Assembly (NCBI GenBank): GCA_017354895.1
Contig: CP071493.1
Coordinates: 4,402,001 to 4,466,000 of the forward strand
Length of the DNA stretch: 64,000 nt
Reading direction: 5' to 3'
Origin: Podospora comata
Lineage: Eukaryota; Ascomycota; Sordariomycetes; Sordariales; Podosporaceae
The first letter of the stretch is position 1. Every line of letters starts with the position of its first letter. This document shows, piece by piece, positions 1 to 14,400 of the stretch. The position numbers were made by a program, and so were the translations under genes. Under the pieces are notes generated by a model that was not told where the DNA came from, did not search any database, and saw only the letters and a program-made list of their open reading frames with translations.

Positions 1-108
1 AGGAGGCATGTTGGGTTATGGAAAAAATTGATGTTAGGTGTAAGGAGGACGCGCCGCGCTAGAGAGTGCGCGACCCACTGATATGCACGACTCACTGATA
101 ATGTACGT
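1..108 (-). mobile_element. Right end of a pogo/Fot1-type DNA transposon (cut by the window edge)
   Basis: The stretch ends in ATAATGTACGT followed by TA, the same terminus as the element at 17,046-18,890, and carries a comparable sub-terminal layout: two direct copies of an ACTGATA-containing unit about 20 bp apart. The transposase start codon would be the reverse-strand ATG at position 9, giving M-P-P before the window ends; the other element starts M-P-F at the matching place. The rest of the element lies to the left of the window. The sequence is less A+T-rich than its surroundings but diverged from the second copy. The assignment rests on the shared terminus and layout. Confidence 0.6.
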
Positions 109-3100
109 TAGGAAACTTTAGGTATATAAGATACAGTACTCCAGTCCTGGCCCGAGCTGTTATATTAAAAAAAATTAAGTTTAGAAGTGGAGAACTTATA
201 AATCCCTAGTAAAGACGGTATTTTTAGGTATTTTTTATATTTACGCTATTAGCTAAATTACCCTGCTCTAATAGATTAGTGATATAAATATAAACAACCT
301 ATAGAAGCGTACTAAAGAATCTATTCTCGCTATATTAATAGTTAAGAGAATTTTAAAAAATTTCTAATTGATATCCAAAGGATAAAAGCTTATCAAAATC
401 AATGGGAAAACGTTGTTCAGCTGGTTTTGATTTTTCTCAATGATTCAAACTCTTAATTGTCATCATAATACAATAATCCTCATAATTTAACCTTTTTTAA
501 AAGAATAGTATCTAGATGTAATGAAGAAAGCAGAATTACAAAATACAGTTCCATATAATTATCCCAATAGTATTTAGGATTACTTTATGTGAAATTCTAA
601 TTGCTTAAAAATCATTCGGCTAAAAAAAGTAGGAAATTAATAACCATATATTAAGTAATTATTAATAAAAATAAGATTATATTTTTTATTAGAAGGTTAA
701 AATACCAGAAGTCTATATAGTGGTTTAATTAGCTTGAAAAACGGCTCTGGGTAAAAAGTGGTGGTAAAGAACAATATTAGGATAATATAAAAATAGTGCA
801 TAGAAATGTTATTAATCTATTACTAAAGGTTGCCGAGAACACTTAGAAAGTTAATGTAAGTAGGGTGCAAGAGTTTGTATAGTCCAGAGATTATATTACG
901 TTAACGTTGTAAAACGTTAATTATGAAGAATTATTAAATAAGTACTTGTTATGAAAGTTGATGTTAATTCTTGGCTTTTAATAGAACTTACAGTAAGAAC
1001 TTGAATAGATATTGAATTTCAACTCATAATAAAACAAAAAGATATAATTTTCATACTTTATAAATATTTTCAAATTATTCAAAGCTTTAGTACTATTATA
1101 ATTTTTAACACACTTTTTTAGAAATTTTGTCAACTAGTCTTTTATAGATACATTGCTTTTCTATAGCGGTTAGAGTAGAAAGGTTTAAGGTTCAAGACAT
1201 ATTTATATATTGAAATTTTCCCTTAAAACTTTGATTGTTTATAGCACTTTATTAATTAAATATTTTCTTTTCTTCTCAACTTTTTATCATGTTAAGTAAA
1301 CGAATGTTATATTAATTAGTTTTTAATGTAATTGAAAAATGTCTTTTGTAGTAGTATTCTTAAAAAAGCTTTATTATTATATTTTTAGGGTTATTGTTGT
1401 TTTGGATCATTAGTATTTACTGCATTATTTGAACAGTTACAAAAGCGATAAGGCTACCATTTTCATGTTTTATAATAAGCCTCACAATATTTTTTTTTAG
1501 AAAACCTTGTTTAGGATTATTGAATGAATTTAAATTTTCAGTAAATCAATACAAGAATTAAAACTAACTTTTGTCTTTATTTCTTATGAAAGTGAAATAG
1601 AAAATATTAAGATAATATATCTATAATAAGAAAAGATATAGTTTTTTAATCATCAAAAATAATAAAACCTTTAAAGGGTTAATAAATAGATACGTTAGAA
1701 ACCTAAATTTCTTAACTTTCACTTTTTATAGAAACCCTTATTTATAAAGATTAAGTAGATTGGGTTCTTAAAGAAATTAGATTAAGATTCATAATAAAAA
1801 AAAAAGTCCCCGCGGTAGAATATAGGAGCTATAAATAATGGTTTAATCAGTATTTCAATAGTAGAGCTAATATTAAAAATAAAGAATTCAAATAACCGAA
1901 TAGTAGTATTGTAAACCTCCAATGAGGTTGTATAATAAAAAAGAAATTATTTTTAAACAATTAATGAATAGATTAAATTATAAAAGTACTATTAAGTAGA
2001 TATAGTTAATATAATAATCCATCGTACTTCTAGTTTAATAAGAGACTTATTATTTATTATAGAATTAGTAATTAATATACTTAATATAAGATTACATTAA
2101 AAATGATCGCGTAGGTTTAGCAAATAGTGGTTTTTATATTTTATAGTTTACTATATATAGTTTTTGTTCATTATATGGAATATGTAGCGCTTTTAAATTA
2201 CTTTATATTTTCTTTACCTATCCTAGCTTCAACTAAAACTCCAGTATTATCTTTGATATATTTACTACTTTAGTCAATTAAACCTTTAGCATTTCTTTTT
2301 AATAAATTATCTTTCTTACTTACACTATCGTCCCTAAATTTCTTAGTATATCAACTTTATATTAACTACCAATGAATTTTCTAAAATATTTACTTTTTTT
2401 TAATATAAAGAATATAGGTTTTAATCTTTTTGTTTTATTAGAGCTTTTATTTGTTTACTATTAGGGCAGTAAAAAAAAAAAAAGCGATTGCTTTTACTTC
2501 CGATGCAGTATGTATTTAAGTTTTATTTACGATAATATAGTAATTAGCTATTACCTAATAATTAATTAGTATATAGAGAATTTTAATTTAATAAATTATT
2601 AATAATAGAGGATATTTCAGATTAATCAAATAGTGGATACTTTACTTTATTTATGTAGGACCTAAAATATAATGCGGGAGTTGAAAAAATAAAAGTAGTT
2701 TATTTATATATTTTAAAATTATTTACTCTATAATAAACACGCGATTCAGGAATTTTTAATGAAATAATATTTAACGGAAGAAAATAGGCGGAGAAAGATA
2801 TAAAAAGAGGAATTATATTATTATGATAGGTTTATATAGCTGATACCCAATTGTAGAATTATACAGTTTTTATATTTTATATTGTATATAATGTTAATAT
2901 TAGGTAATAATGTTGAGTATTAGTGTTAGATATTAATATTATTTATCGATTATGTCTGGACTTTTATAGTATATATAAGTATAATGAGATTTCTTCTTTT
3001 AGGCTACTCTTTTATACTATGAATTATAAATAACCTATATTATTTTCGAATTACATTAATTCAGTTTTCAAAAGGCCGGATGTTGATACAATTCACAATA

Positions 3101-3986
3101 ATGACTTTACTGTATTTTAATTTTAAGTTTAAAGTTCAATACTAAAGAAAATGTAAAAGCGTTTTCAAAATCTTAAAACTATGAAAATGTTCATTTGTAT
3201 TATTATATAATTTTGAAACTTGGAATAAATAGTATATTAGAATTAAGTATTAATTATGTATCTTTTATAAAACCAATTGAAATAATGTAGTAATATGAAG
3301 CTAGTAGGAGAGAATATATTTAGTTGATTATTTAAAGTGGTATAAATAATTTGTTAAGAATCCCTGGTTAAATACTTTATAAGCCTAATGTTTTTACTTT
3401 AAACTTTGTAAATTGGTTGTTATTTCTCAGGACTTCACGAATTAAATCTTCATATGCAAATATAAAATTGTCAGAAAAGGAATTATAAAAATAAAATGAG
3501 AGAAAGTGTTTAGAATAAAAATAGTAATAATTTAAAGATAAAGAAAAGAAAAAGAAAAAGAAAAAAGAAAAGAAAAAGAAAAAGAAAAAAGAAAAGGAAA
3601 AGAAAAAGAAAAAGAAAAAAAAAAAAAAAAAAAAAAATTATACAAATCTTAAGGTACATGAAATTAATACCTCAGTCGTCGCTTTGTTTTTTATACTAGA
3701 AGAAAAACTAAGTTCAAGCATAGGAGGTTTATAAAGCCCTGAGTAAGCGTGCTAATGTTAATAGCTTTAAATAGGTTTCAAATAATCTATTTTAATTTTA
3801 CTAGGAATTAGCAAAAGTGTAATAAGTTGCTTAGTTATTATTGGTAAAAAATAATGAAAATATTGTAAAGACATTTGATAAATGAAAATTAATACGATAG
3901 TTAATAATATAATTAAAAAGAATAAGTCTTAGTTTTATACTATTAACGGTTATAATTCTTGTTGAATTATTAGTTGTAAAACAATT
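109..3986. other. A+T-rich gene-free tract (RIP-type)
   Basis: Overwhelmingly A and T with abundant TpA and very few CpG, and no open frame of useful length on either strand. I recognise no element ends here apart from the purine run at 3,540-3,637. It reads as repeat DNA decayed beyond recognition by RIP-like mutation. Confidence 0.7.
3540..3637. repeat. Purine tract (A/G only) ending in poly-A
   Basis: About 98 consecutive purines, built of GAAAAA and GAAAAAA units and closing with a run of more than 20 A. It could be a slippage microsatellite or the decayed 3' tail of a LINE inserted on the + strand. Nothing LINE-like is readable upstream, so the simple-repeat reading is safer. Confidence 0.85.
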
Positions 3987-4388
3987 TTTACGGGTTTGGA
4001 AGATAGTGGAGACGTAAGGAACTAATCAGAGCTGGACCGGGTATTAGAGCGGGACTTGCGGTTTATTTGGATGGACCGGACTAATATAATTAGGACCGGG
4101 CACCGTGGCGGGGTTTACCGTCCACGGTTTAGTATCGGATAATATAGAGAGGACCGAGGACTGTCGAGAAGTTAACGGTCCACGGTCCTCAGGTTTATCT
4201 TTACGGGGAACTAATTAGTATATTAATAGTTTTATAGGATATAATTATAACTAATATAATCGTTAATGTTAAAACTATTATAATTAAAACAAACTATTTA
4301 TTATATATTATTCTACTATACCGAACTAAAATTCTTTCAAAGTACTTTAAATAATAATTTTATAGGTTTTAAAAAAGGGTTCGTTTTA
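3987..4388 (+). repeat. 5' LTR of the fossil Gypsy-like element
   Basis: It matches 11,056-11,468 block by block and shares its last 150 or so bases with the other LTR relics in the window. The exact first base is uncertain by a few positions because the TG/CA ends have decayed. Confidence 0.75.
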
Positions 4389-4982
4389 GACTATATCATT
4401 ATTTTAGTTTTATTATTAATAAGTTTTTAACGTCTTTTTACTATCATAGCCTAATCTAATAATCTTGAAATAGGAAGCGTTATACATAGCTCAAATAACG
4501 AAGGACCTTTTACGATAATTATTAAACTTCAATTACTTCCTTCTACAATTTATGATATATTATAAAGCCCGAGGGTAAAGTTTAATAGATTAGAGACTAA
4601 AGTATTCTTATTGTAATTATACTCAAATTAATAGTTAAATCTCTAATACCGGAATTTTATAAAGGAAAAAAAGATGAAGCTTAAAGGAGTTTTAATTTAA
4701 CTTGAAATCTATTTTTGTTACTATTCAAATTAATTTACTGTTAAAAAGTAGAAGTAATTTTCGTACTTATTAAACTTAAATATTCAAAGGCTTTGCGTAG
4801 TTAAATTCTATCTTTAATAACTATTACTAAAAAAATGACGAAAAACAATTTACGGTTTAATACTTTAAAAACTATTGTATTTTCGAAATTAAACTTAAAA
4901 AATTACTCAAGGAGTACGATAAGTAAAGCGTACATAAAAACCACTTATAAATCTACGTTGAACGTATTTAATAGTGGATTAC

Positions 4983-5345
4983 TGTTATAGACTAACTATA
5001 TAGTAAGACCGAGTAGGAACTGTAGCAGGCCGTAGTAACTTATTAAGGGAAAGGTAACGGCGGGGCTACAGGTTAATGGGACGCTCACTTCTTGGCAAAG
5101 GTGAGCCGTGGTGAGCTAGGTACGGAGGTACCTGGAAGATTGAGGTCTATATATACGGAGGAACTGGCTGGTATAAATAGATACTCAGTGGTATACAATA
5201 TAAGTTACAATCGTTAGTATTTTAAGTATTCCAATCGGGATAAGCTACTGTTGTATACTATTTAGTTATACCGAACTAGAATTGCTCAGAAGTACCTTTA
5301 ACTAATATCCCTTCAGAGGTTCCTGCACGATAAGGGTTCGTTATA
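4983..5345 (+). repeat. Solo LTR nested in the Gypsy-like element
   Basis: This 363-bp unit starts TGTTATAG and ends GTTCGTTATA. It aligns over its whole length with the reverse complement of 21,237-21,600, including the block around GGTACGGAGGTAC and the TCTATATATACG box. It is flanked on both sides by the same five bases, ATTAC (4,978-4,982 and 5,346-5,350), as expected for a target-site duplication. No internal region belongs to it, so it is a solo LTR inserted into the older element. Confidence 0.85.
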
Positions 5346-8300
5346 ATTACTCGGCTCTATTAAAAATCAATAACCTACGTAATATCATTAATAGTAAAGG
5401 GTTTATAGAGGTCTTTTATAACGACTTTTAAAAAGATTTTAAAATATAAGCTATTAACTACCGTGGCACTATATATGTAAGTCCTATAAAAATCGATATT
5501 ATATAATAATAAAAGCCCTAAAACTAAAGTTAAACCAAAAAATAACCTCAAGTTTTTAATTACGGTAAAGGCACGTGTTTTAAAAAACTTGTAAAAGTAT
5601 TTAAACGATGTAAAAAAGAGATCGTGATAATAACTTCTATATCGAAGGGACCGAGGATTATAAAAGTTGTAGTTATTGGGTATTTAGAACGCGAAAAGAA
5701 TAGGCTTCGAGGAAAACTTTAACTCGCCGAATAAGAGAAAAATAAGTTTTAGGAATAACAGAAAGTAATAAAAAGGTAAAAATAATGTATAATTAAGGGA
5801 ACTCTCAAATACGGACGTTATAGAATTAATTAATCTAAATTACTATAGAAATTACTACGGAAATTATTAAAGATAACGATCCTCTATAGTAAAAAGGACC
5901 TATTCAGTAAACGATATGAAAAGAGTAATATTACTAATATAAACTATATTTATATAATAAATACCATAATTATAGAGGTTTGTATTTAACATATAAGTTC
6001 TTTTTTAAAAGGATAAAAAGGGTCTTAATATTAAAACCCCCAAAAAGTCAGATGAAATATCTTTACCTATATGATATACCTTATAAAGAAAATATAATAT
6101 ATTTTATTTTAAATATCCGGTATATGAAAATTTATTTTACTTTTATATAATATATTAAACATATAACGTACTAATGAAGTAAGTTACTATAAGGTTATTA
6201 GCCAGGATATAAAATAAGTAAAAGAATTAAATTATAATCAACTAAAGGAGCGATATTTGAATAAGAACAAGCTAAAAATAAACCGAACAACTACTTTTAT
6301 AAAGAGTTAGGATCCGGCTAAACCAAAAGATAGCCTTTAAGTAATATAAGTTATACTTAAATATAAAAGATTAGACTTTAATTTATATATTAGCGAAATA
6401 TAAATAACAGTATAATTTAATAGAGAAAAGCACTATTAGTGTAATACTTAATGTTTAAATATACGCTATATTTATAGGAAGGAGTTAAGCGATATTACTA
6501 ATTATTAATAGACTTGAAAATAATGGTTAAATAGCGAAAATGAAATTGGAGATAGGCTCGATGAAATATTAAAGACGGAAAGTAAAAAGAGGTTTAACGG
6601 TAGAAATTAAAAGGTTTGCGTGAGTAAATAATTTAAAGTAGGAAAACGCGTTTAAATGATATAAAAGCTTGAAAAATAATTCGCGGCTCTTTATAAAGGC
6701 TGGTAAGCTTTAACGGACTGCGAAAGGTATCGTCGAAAGTATCCGCGTGAAGTAAAGATATAGAATAACAGCCCGATACTCGTTAATAAGGTTCTTATTA
6801 CATGAAAAGAAGGTAGAAAAAAAGATGACTATTGCTAAATTATAATACATTTCGAAAACGTTAAGTTATAAAAAGAAGTAAACATAAATAGAAAGATAAA
6901 CTTCATTTTATTACAATGTATAAATATAAAGTTCGGATATAGTAAAAGAAAAAACGAAATAAATCGTTATATAAAAGCTATTTTCAATATAAAAGATTTG
7001 TAGAAAAGTGTAATTTTTAAATATTATAATCGAAGAACAAATAATATTAATTCTATTTTGTATTATGAATTCGCGTTCGTTGAGATATTAAATTTTAAAC
7101 TATTTATAATACAAAGATTATCATTTAAATATTAAATGAAAAAATAGGAAATACTTACGATTAAAAGTACGTACAAAATAAAGTATAGAATAGGTGCCTT
7201 CTATAGTACTACCGTAAAGAGTTTGAAAAGTAGTAGTATAATTTATTAATATAAGTGGTAAAATTAAAAAAGAAAGGTTATAAAATCTATTATTTACAGG
7301 AATATTTAGCAGGACTTTTAGAGTAAAGAGTATAAAATTATAAAATTAAATCAAGAGCAAGAATTAAATTCTGGTAATTTAAAGACTACTCTATAAACGA
7401 TAAAATAAAAGAAAAAATTACGGAAGTATTGAAATGAAAATTTAGAGAAGAAATATTTTAAAGAGTTTATATTATTAGTAGGATACCCCGCATTCTTTAT
7501 ACGGTATAGAAATAGTGACTTAAAACTATATATAGATTATTACTAGTTAAATAATCAAGGGGCAAAAAATATTTACTTGCTACCGTTAATATTTAAACCA
7601 CGGAGTTAACAAGTTAGGGCGCGATATTTATTGCGTTTAAATATATTTATCTCGTATACCTATATATATATTAAGATAAAAATAAATGAAAAATACCGTT
7701 TCGTACACTCTATATTTCTTTTGAGTATTTCGTGATGCTATTTGTATTAAATACTAGGTCCGTAACGTTTTAATCTCTCGTTAATTATATAATCTAGGAG
7801 TATTTCGATAAAATAATTATTTATTATTATAAGAATAGTTTAATTTATTTACGTATTTAAAAAAAGAAATGTGGGCTATATATACGAAAAAATCTATTGC
7901 GCGATATAGAACCGGACTTTCAATTAATAAAGAAAAAAGTATACACTATATATAAAAGGTAATATTTTGAAGATATTTAAGATTATTAAGTAACGTTCGG
8001 ATAGAATTTGGTATGATTACGGTAATTAAAGACTAGCTTATACTGTAGTTACAAATATATATTAAAGAGCTTTTAAGATTTACGGGCTTTTATGAGATGT
8101 TTATGCGAAAGTATACTAAAATTACGCGACTATTTGAGTATTTAATTAAGAAAAAACAAAGTTCCGGTAAGTATAAAAGAAGCTGGGTTTTTAGAAGCCA
8201 TAAGAAAATATTTTAAAGCACCTGGTTTTAAATTATTGAACCTTAATTAATTATTTAATGTCGAAGTTAATATATTAAATCATATAATCGTAAAAGCTAA

Positions 8301-11055
8301 ATTAGCGAAGCGATAACAGAAACCTATATTTAATGGTCTTTCTTTCGACAAGGTTGAAGGCGGTATGCTAAAATTACTTAGCTTATAATAAGAAACTTTT
8401 ACTACTATTGAAACGTTTGAAAAGTTAAGTCTATGCTTGAATAATATGGATTACAAGGTATAAGTTTATGTAGATTTTAAAAGCTTATAATATTTTATTA
8501 TTACAAAGGTCCTTGGCATATAGTAAATATAATGGTTAAATTTTCTTTACAATTTAATTTTTAAATTCATTATAAGAAAGGTTCGGATAGCGCTAAAGTA
8601 AATATATCACACCGGTGAATTAATGATTATTATTATATATTGAAGGAGTTACTAATATTATTCTATAAAACGGTTTAGAGTAGCTTTAAGTATGTACTTT
8701 AGCCGTAAATAAAATAAAATATAGTATCTCGTAAATAAATTCCTTTTAATAAATATTAAAGGAAGTTATATGATATCATTAACGAGGAATATTGTTAAGA
8801 AAGATTAAAATGAAAAAGTATTATCAAAATAATTAAAGTAGATTATAGTATAACAATAGAACGTTACGTAAAGTTGAACATAAAAACGGTATTAGTAATA
8901 GAGACTGACAGGTCGAATTTGGGAGGATATAGAAGTATTATAAAGATTATGGAAAAGATTAAATAGTACTTTACTTAATTATAGATTAAAGTCGGTATTT
9001 AAAAACTATTTATTTATACTCTACGTACAAAAAAAAAAAATTACAAGCTAAAAGGCTTAGAAATTTTTAAAGTTACTATTAATAGTAAAACGAGTATAGA
9101 ACTTTCCTATTACAACCTTTATTATTAAAAGTACTAGAGTTAAATACTATAATAATTAATATTAAGTATGTTAACATATTAACGATAATTGATAGACTTA
9201 TTAAATAAATATACTTTTTATCTTATAAAGAAATTTAATTGGTAAAGTATTTCACGGATATAGTACTACGGTATACTATGATAGTATAAATAGACTTAAA
9301 ACGTTTATTATAGATCGTAATATTAAATTTGTATCGAAGGTTTTAAGAGCTTCAATGATAAGGCTAAGGGTAATAAGTAAAGCCTCTTCGGTTTACTACC
9401 TTTAAATAAACTATTAAATAGCACGATTTAGTTAAAATATAGAATAAGATTAACAAAATTATATCAATTTTAAGTAAAATGATCGGGTAAACAATTATTT
9501 ATGGTATAATTAATATAATATATGACTAATCAAAATAATTAAAGTTACGTTAGTTTTAAGTATTTGAAATGTAAAGTAAACCTACAGTAAAGGCCTGATA
9601 TAAACATAATTAAGATTAAGGTTAAAGTGAAAGAATTATGTATACTTTACGCTAAATCTCTAAAGAATTGGAGTTCATAAAGGAAAGGATACGGAAAAAC
9701 TATAATCCTAAAATGCTTTAAAGACCTTGTTTTAAAAGGAGGAATGTAATTCTTCTCTCTATACGTAATATGTGTATTAAAAAAGTACAGTAAAAAGCTA
9801 AACTATAAGAAAGTGAACCTATTTATAATTAAATACAAAGTTTAAAAATGAAATTCAAGTTAAAACAATTTAATATAATATATTTATATATATATATATT
9901 TATATTTAATACTTAAAACATATATTACCGGTAAATAAAGCGAATGCTTCGGAAGTAACGGAAAGAAAATGCGATGAGAAGAAATATTAGACTTATTGTT
10001 TTATAAAAGATTAATTAAAATATTGAATTAATCAGTTAGGCTATCCCGCCGTGGATTGTTCTGAGGGGTTAACGGTAAATCTAAAATACCTTAATAAATT
10101 CGAAAAACTCTACTAATCGTGTTTCAATAAACTAAAAACTAGCATGAATAAAATAAATACGTTGAAAGTATGAATAGTATTCGAAAGTCTTAATATAATA
10201 GAACTTCGACAGGAATTGAACCTGTACCTTTGACGTAATATTTAATGTAATATATATTATATAAAGGGGTAATAAATACGAAGCAATCTATATATCATGA
10301 AGGTTACGCGCTTTAATTATTTAGAAAAGTTAAAAGTGTATTACGGGCGGTACTTTAGGTAGTTGGGAAAGAAAAACCGATTATGTTAGGGTCTAACAAA
10401 AGGTCAGAGGGCTAATCGAGGCCTAGGGAGAGATCTAAATCCTCGGAGCTTTTAAAACAATATATTAAGCAGTTTCCAGCTATGTAAACTCAATTAAGAA
10501 GAGTAAGGGCGGTATAAAAATATAGACTATATTACCCGTGTGTTCTTTTCAATTCTCCGTATAATTTATTTTTCCTCCTAGATACGGATGAAGCGATATA
10601 TTTATTTGACCCAAAGAAATTTAATAATTAAATATAAAAATTAAATTATAAACTTTTACTACTTACGTTTAACCTTATTTTACTTTTTTTATCGTTTACG
10701 TCACGATAGAATAATTAATTACGATACGGGAAGTAAAAAAGATATATTTACGAATAAAGCTTAAGTTAGACTGGTTCTATAAGATCTTACAGTATACGTA
10801 TTGAGAATACCAAAAAAGCCGGTAGTTACAGTATAAAGAATTCCGGATATAAAATAAGTAAAGTAAAGGATTATAGTAAAACTAAAATAAAAGATGCGTG
10901 AAATAAGAGAATAGAACTATTTAGTTTTATAACAACGTTTCTATATCTAATTAAAAATATTATAGAATAAATAAAGGAAAAGAATGTAGAAGAGATTTAT
11001 AATATTATTAATGGTTAGAAAAGTTAAACCGTGAGGACTTTAGTTTAAAAAATTA

Positions 11056-11468
11056 TATTACGGTTTTTAAAAAGTAGTAAAAACGTAAGGAACTAGTTAG
11101 AGTTAGAGTGGGCAATAAAAGCGGAGCTTACGGTCTAAGGAAATAGAATGGGTTACTAATGAGATTAGGACCGCGGACCGCGGCAGAACTTACGGTCTAT
11201 AGTTTAGTATCGACTAATAAAGAAAGGACCGAGGACCGTTTGTAAATTAACGGTCTACGGTTCTCGGATCTATCTACACGGAGGAACTAAATATCAAAAA
11301 TAAATAGTTTTATAATATATAATTATAAGTTATTATCGCTAATTTCCAAACTATTGAAATTAAAACAAGCTACTTATTATATACTAATTAACTGTACCAA
11401 ACTGAAATTATTTAAAAGTACCTTTAATTAGTATCCCTTTAGAAGTTCTGGATAAGAGCTTAGTATAA
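11056..11468 (+). repeat. 3' LTR of the fossil Gypsy-like element
   Basis: It pairs with 3,987-4,388: same block order and the same subfamily-specific GGACCG-rich first half, which the 4,983 LTR lacks. Boundaries are good to within several bases. Confidence 0.75.
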
Positions 11469-14400
11469 TACCAACTTTTAATACTTATAATTATTTTCTA
11501 GAAATATTTTTCCGAACTAAGTTTTGTAAAAAAAAAAAAAATAAATAATTTGAAAAAGGTTTTCAATGAGGTAAATAAATGATTTTTATATTACTCCAAA
11601 AAGGAATTAATTGAGAATAATTAAACGAAGAAACGATTACTTCAAAATTAGGTATTAGTTTGATAAAATAATTAATATTAAATACTTTTTATTTAAATTT
11701 ATATATGTAAATACTTTATAAATTACATGTTATTCGAAGCTTTCATATAGCAAGATAATAATATATTAAGAAGTTTTTTACCATTCAGATAGTTGTCTAG
11801 ATACTATAATTTATAAAAAATATTTTTATCTAATGGAATCCAAATTCGAAAATATCGCAACAGTCTTTTTATTGTAAATTTGATAAGGAACTCTTTTATA
11901 ATACTAATTTTAAATAACTATATAAATAATATTTCATAGTCTTTTGAATTATTAGATATAAAAAGTATATTTATTAATAGTTAATAGAGATTACAATTAT
12001 AAAGATAATAAAGTAGTTTATATTATAGTTGAAATTCTTTTTAAGGTTTTATATAGTATTATAGGGACCTTACTATATAAATAACTACTAATAGGGGCTC
12101 TTTAATATCATCGTATATTTTTTTGAGAATTTTAAATATTTTGTTATATTGCCCCATGAATACTTTTTGTTATCTATATTAATAACTTACATAAATTTTA
12201 TACTTAAGTTAGTTAAGGTAGAATTACTATTATTTTTTTAATATATAGTTAAGCTAAACTACTTAGATATAGAACTATTAGGTTTCTATAAGGAATAGAC
12301 CAGGATTTACTAAGATTAAGTCATTAAGGACAAGATACTCCTTCTTACATTATAGGCTTCTAAAAGATATATAGATACTATTAGGTAATTAAAGTTTTTA
12401 TTTAATATTATTTAAAGAAATTAAACTCATTTTAAAAAGTAATAAGTTACCATACTAACATAAAAAGAAGAGCAGTAGTAATATTATAATTAATAATTTA
12501 TAAAAGATAAATCTTATTTTAAAATTAAAATTCTCATTTATTTAAAAGACTTTAGGCTATAGTATATAATATCCTTTTTATTGTATACTTTTTGTAATCT
12601 TGTTTGACTACTCTTTTTTGAAATTAATATATCTTTTAACTATAGCTTAACTATTTTAATTTTTTTTAAAAAAATATATATATACTTAGATTTCTAGTAC
12701 TCAAATATTAATAGCTTATGTTAGGTTAGTCATGTTTTTAAGCTGCTATTTAACTCTTATAGAGTTTCACTATAGGCTATTAGAAACTGAAATTGCATAT
12801 TTGAATTTGGTTATTAGAGAACTAATAGTAACACTATATCCCCTCATTTGGAAAGTGATTATATAGCTTTTAATGAATAGTAAATGAATGAAAGTAATAA
12901 ATAATTAAGAAATTTATACATTTTTTTTTTTTAAAATATTTTCTAATTTTAATATCTTTAAAAAGAAAGAGAAACCTAGTTCTTAATACTCTAAGCTATA
13001 TAATAAAAGCAAATAATATACTAGCTAAAAAAAAATAAAAAGGTATTTCAAAATAAAGTGTATTTTACTTATTTAAAGATAGTGTTATCTAAAATCATGA
13101 AAGTAGAGTTTTTAAAAGGCTATAAACGAAAAATAAAATATTAAAAAGTATCAAGGGACTTGAAGAAAGATAGAAGGAAGAGATTAGTAAATTTATTAAT
13201 GATAGTAAAAATCTATTTCGAGCCGGTTATTCTTTTATACTTTTCCATTACCGTTGAAAGAATCATTATTTAATAATATAACGAATTAACACATATTTAA
13301 TAAAACTATTCAGACTTAATTAATTACAGTATATTATAAATATATATTACTTTGACATAAACAATATATGTTATAATTATTTAAACTTATTACATTTCAT
13401 AAAATGTATAGCAGATAGGAATGTGCTACTTAATACATGAACTAAAATCTGTAAGTTAACAAGCTCATATTAGTTATCCAAGTCTACATGACCGAACATA
13501 AATTACCTATATATTTTATTAGTAAAAGTTTTGTAATCAATATATATAAATCTTTACTATTTAATATAATATATAGTATTGCTCTTCTTAATAAATTTAC
13601 GTCTCGTTTTACTATTACTGATAGAGTCTCTAAATATACCCTTTTAATATTAATGTAATTAATGAATATATAACGGAAAAGGTAAAATTACTGTTATTGA
13701 ATAAATAAATAAAGGGCAATTAGTAAATGGATATAAATATACATTTACATATAATAAAAAGATTTATATTAAAACTATAACCAGATATTACGAAAGTTAA
13801 GAGATACTCCTTAATAATTACAATTTACAATTTTTTAATTAACAAAATATTTAAATGCAGAGATAAAATAAATAAATTGATTATTTTTCTTTTACTTTAG
13901 GAATTCCAAAAGGTTTTAAATAACTATTTTATTTTTTCATAATTAAAACCATTCAATATTTCTCAGTGGTACTTAATATAACAGCCTAGAAAATATTATA
14001 TGATTTTAAAATTATAGGACTAATAATAGCTTTATCACTTTTATAGTTTATAAATATGTCAAAACTAGTATCTAATTAGTATTACACTTCATGGTCACTA
14101 AAGTAGAATATTACTATAATTACTATTTATAAATAATTTTTAATATTAAAAAATAAAATATTATAATTTGTTAATTATAATTCTCAATTACTTGGTAAAC
14201 TAGCTTATAAATACCTTTAATGCTAAGTTAAACCCTTTAGATTATTGAAAAAGCTTTTATGGATATAAACTTAACTTATAGAAGAAGTAACATTTTCATA
14301 TAAATATATCTATAATATATTTCATGTTAGTAGTTAGCCATATTAAAGTTTCTTTAAAACTGATTTAACATAAGGTTTATTAGTTTCTAAATATAAGCTT

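Larger units (their letters stand above)
3987..11468 (+). mobile_element. Fossil LTR retrotransposon, probably Ty3/Gypsy, broken
   Basis: Two direct repeats of about 400 bp (3,987-4,388 and 11,056-11,468) share a distinctive order of blocks: GTAAGGAACTA, GGACCG runs, a CGGTCTACGGT-type block and a GTACCTTTAA-type block near the end. They bracket about 6.7 kb. Around 8.1-8.7 kb the + strand resembles the reverse transcriptase to RNase H stretch of Gypsy-type pol by eye, which supports the family and the orientation. The element is heavily decayed with very many breaks and is certainly dead. The strong divergence of its LTRs fits RIP-type mutation, so age cannot be read from it directly. A solo LTR of a sister subfamily sits inside it. 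Confidence 0.75.

Noticed and set aside
3540-3637. Reading the purine tract as a CRISPR-like or telomeric repeat
   Set aside because: Units are irregular GAAAAA runs with no spacers and no TTAGGG-type unit.
10201-10227. A tRNA-like T-arm on the reverse strand (ACAGG-TTCAATT-CCTGT)
   Set aside because: The 5-bp stem and 7-base loop are perfect, but no matching acceptor strand, D-arm or anticodon arm can be built from the A+T-rich upstream sequence, and it lies inside the fossil LTR element.
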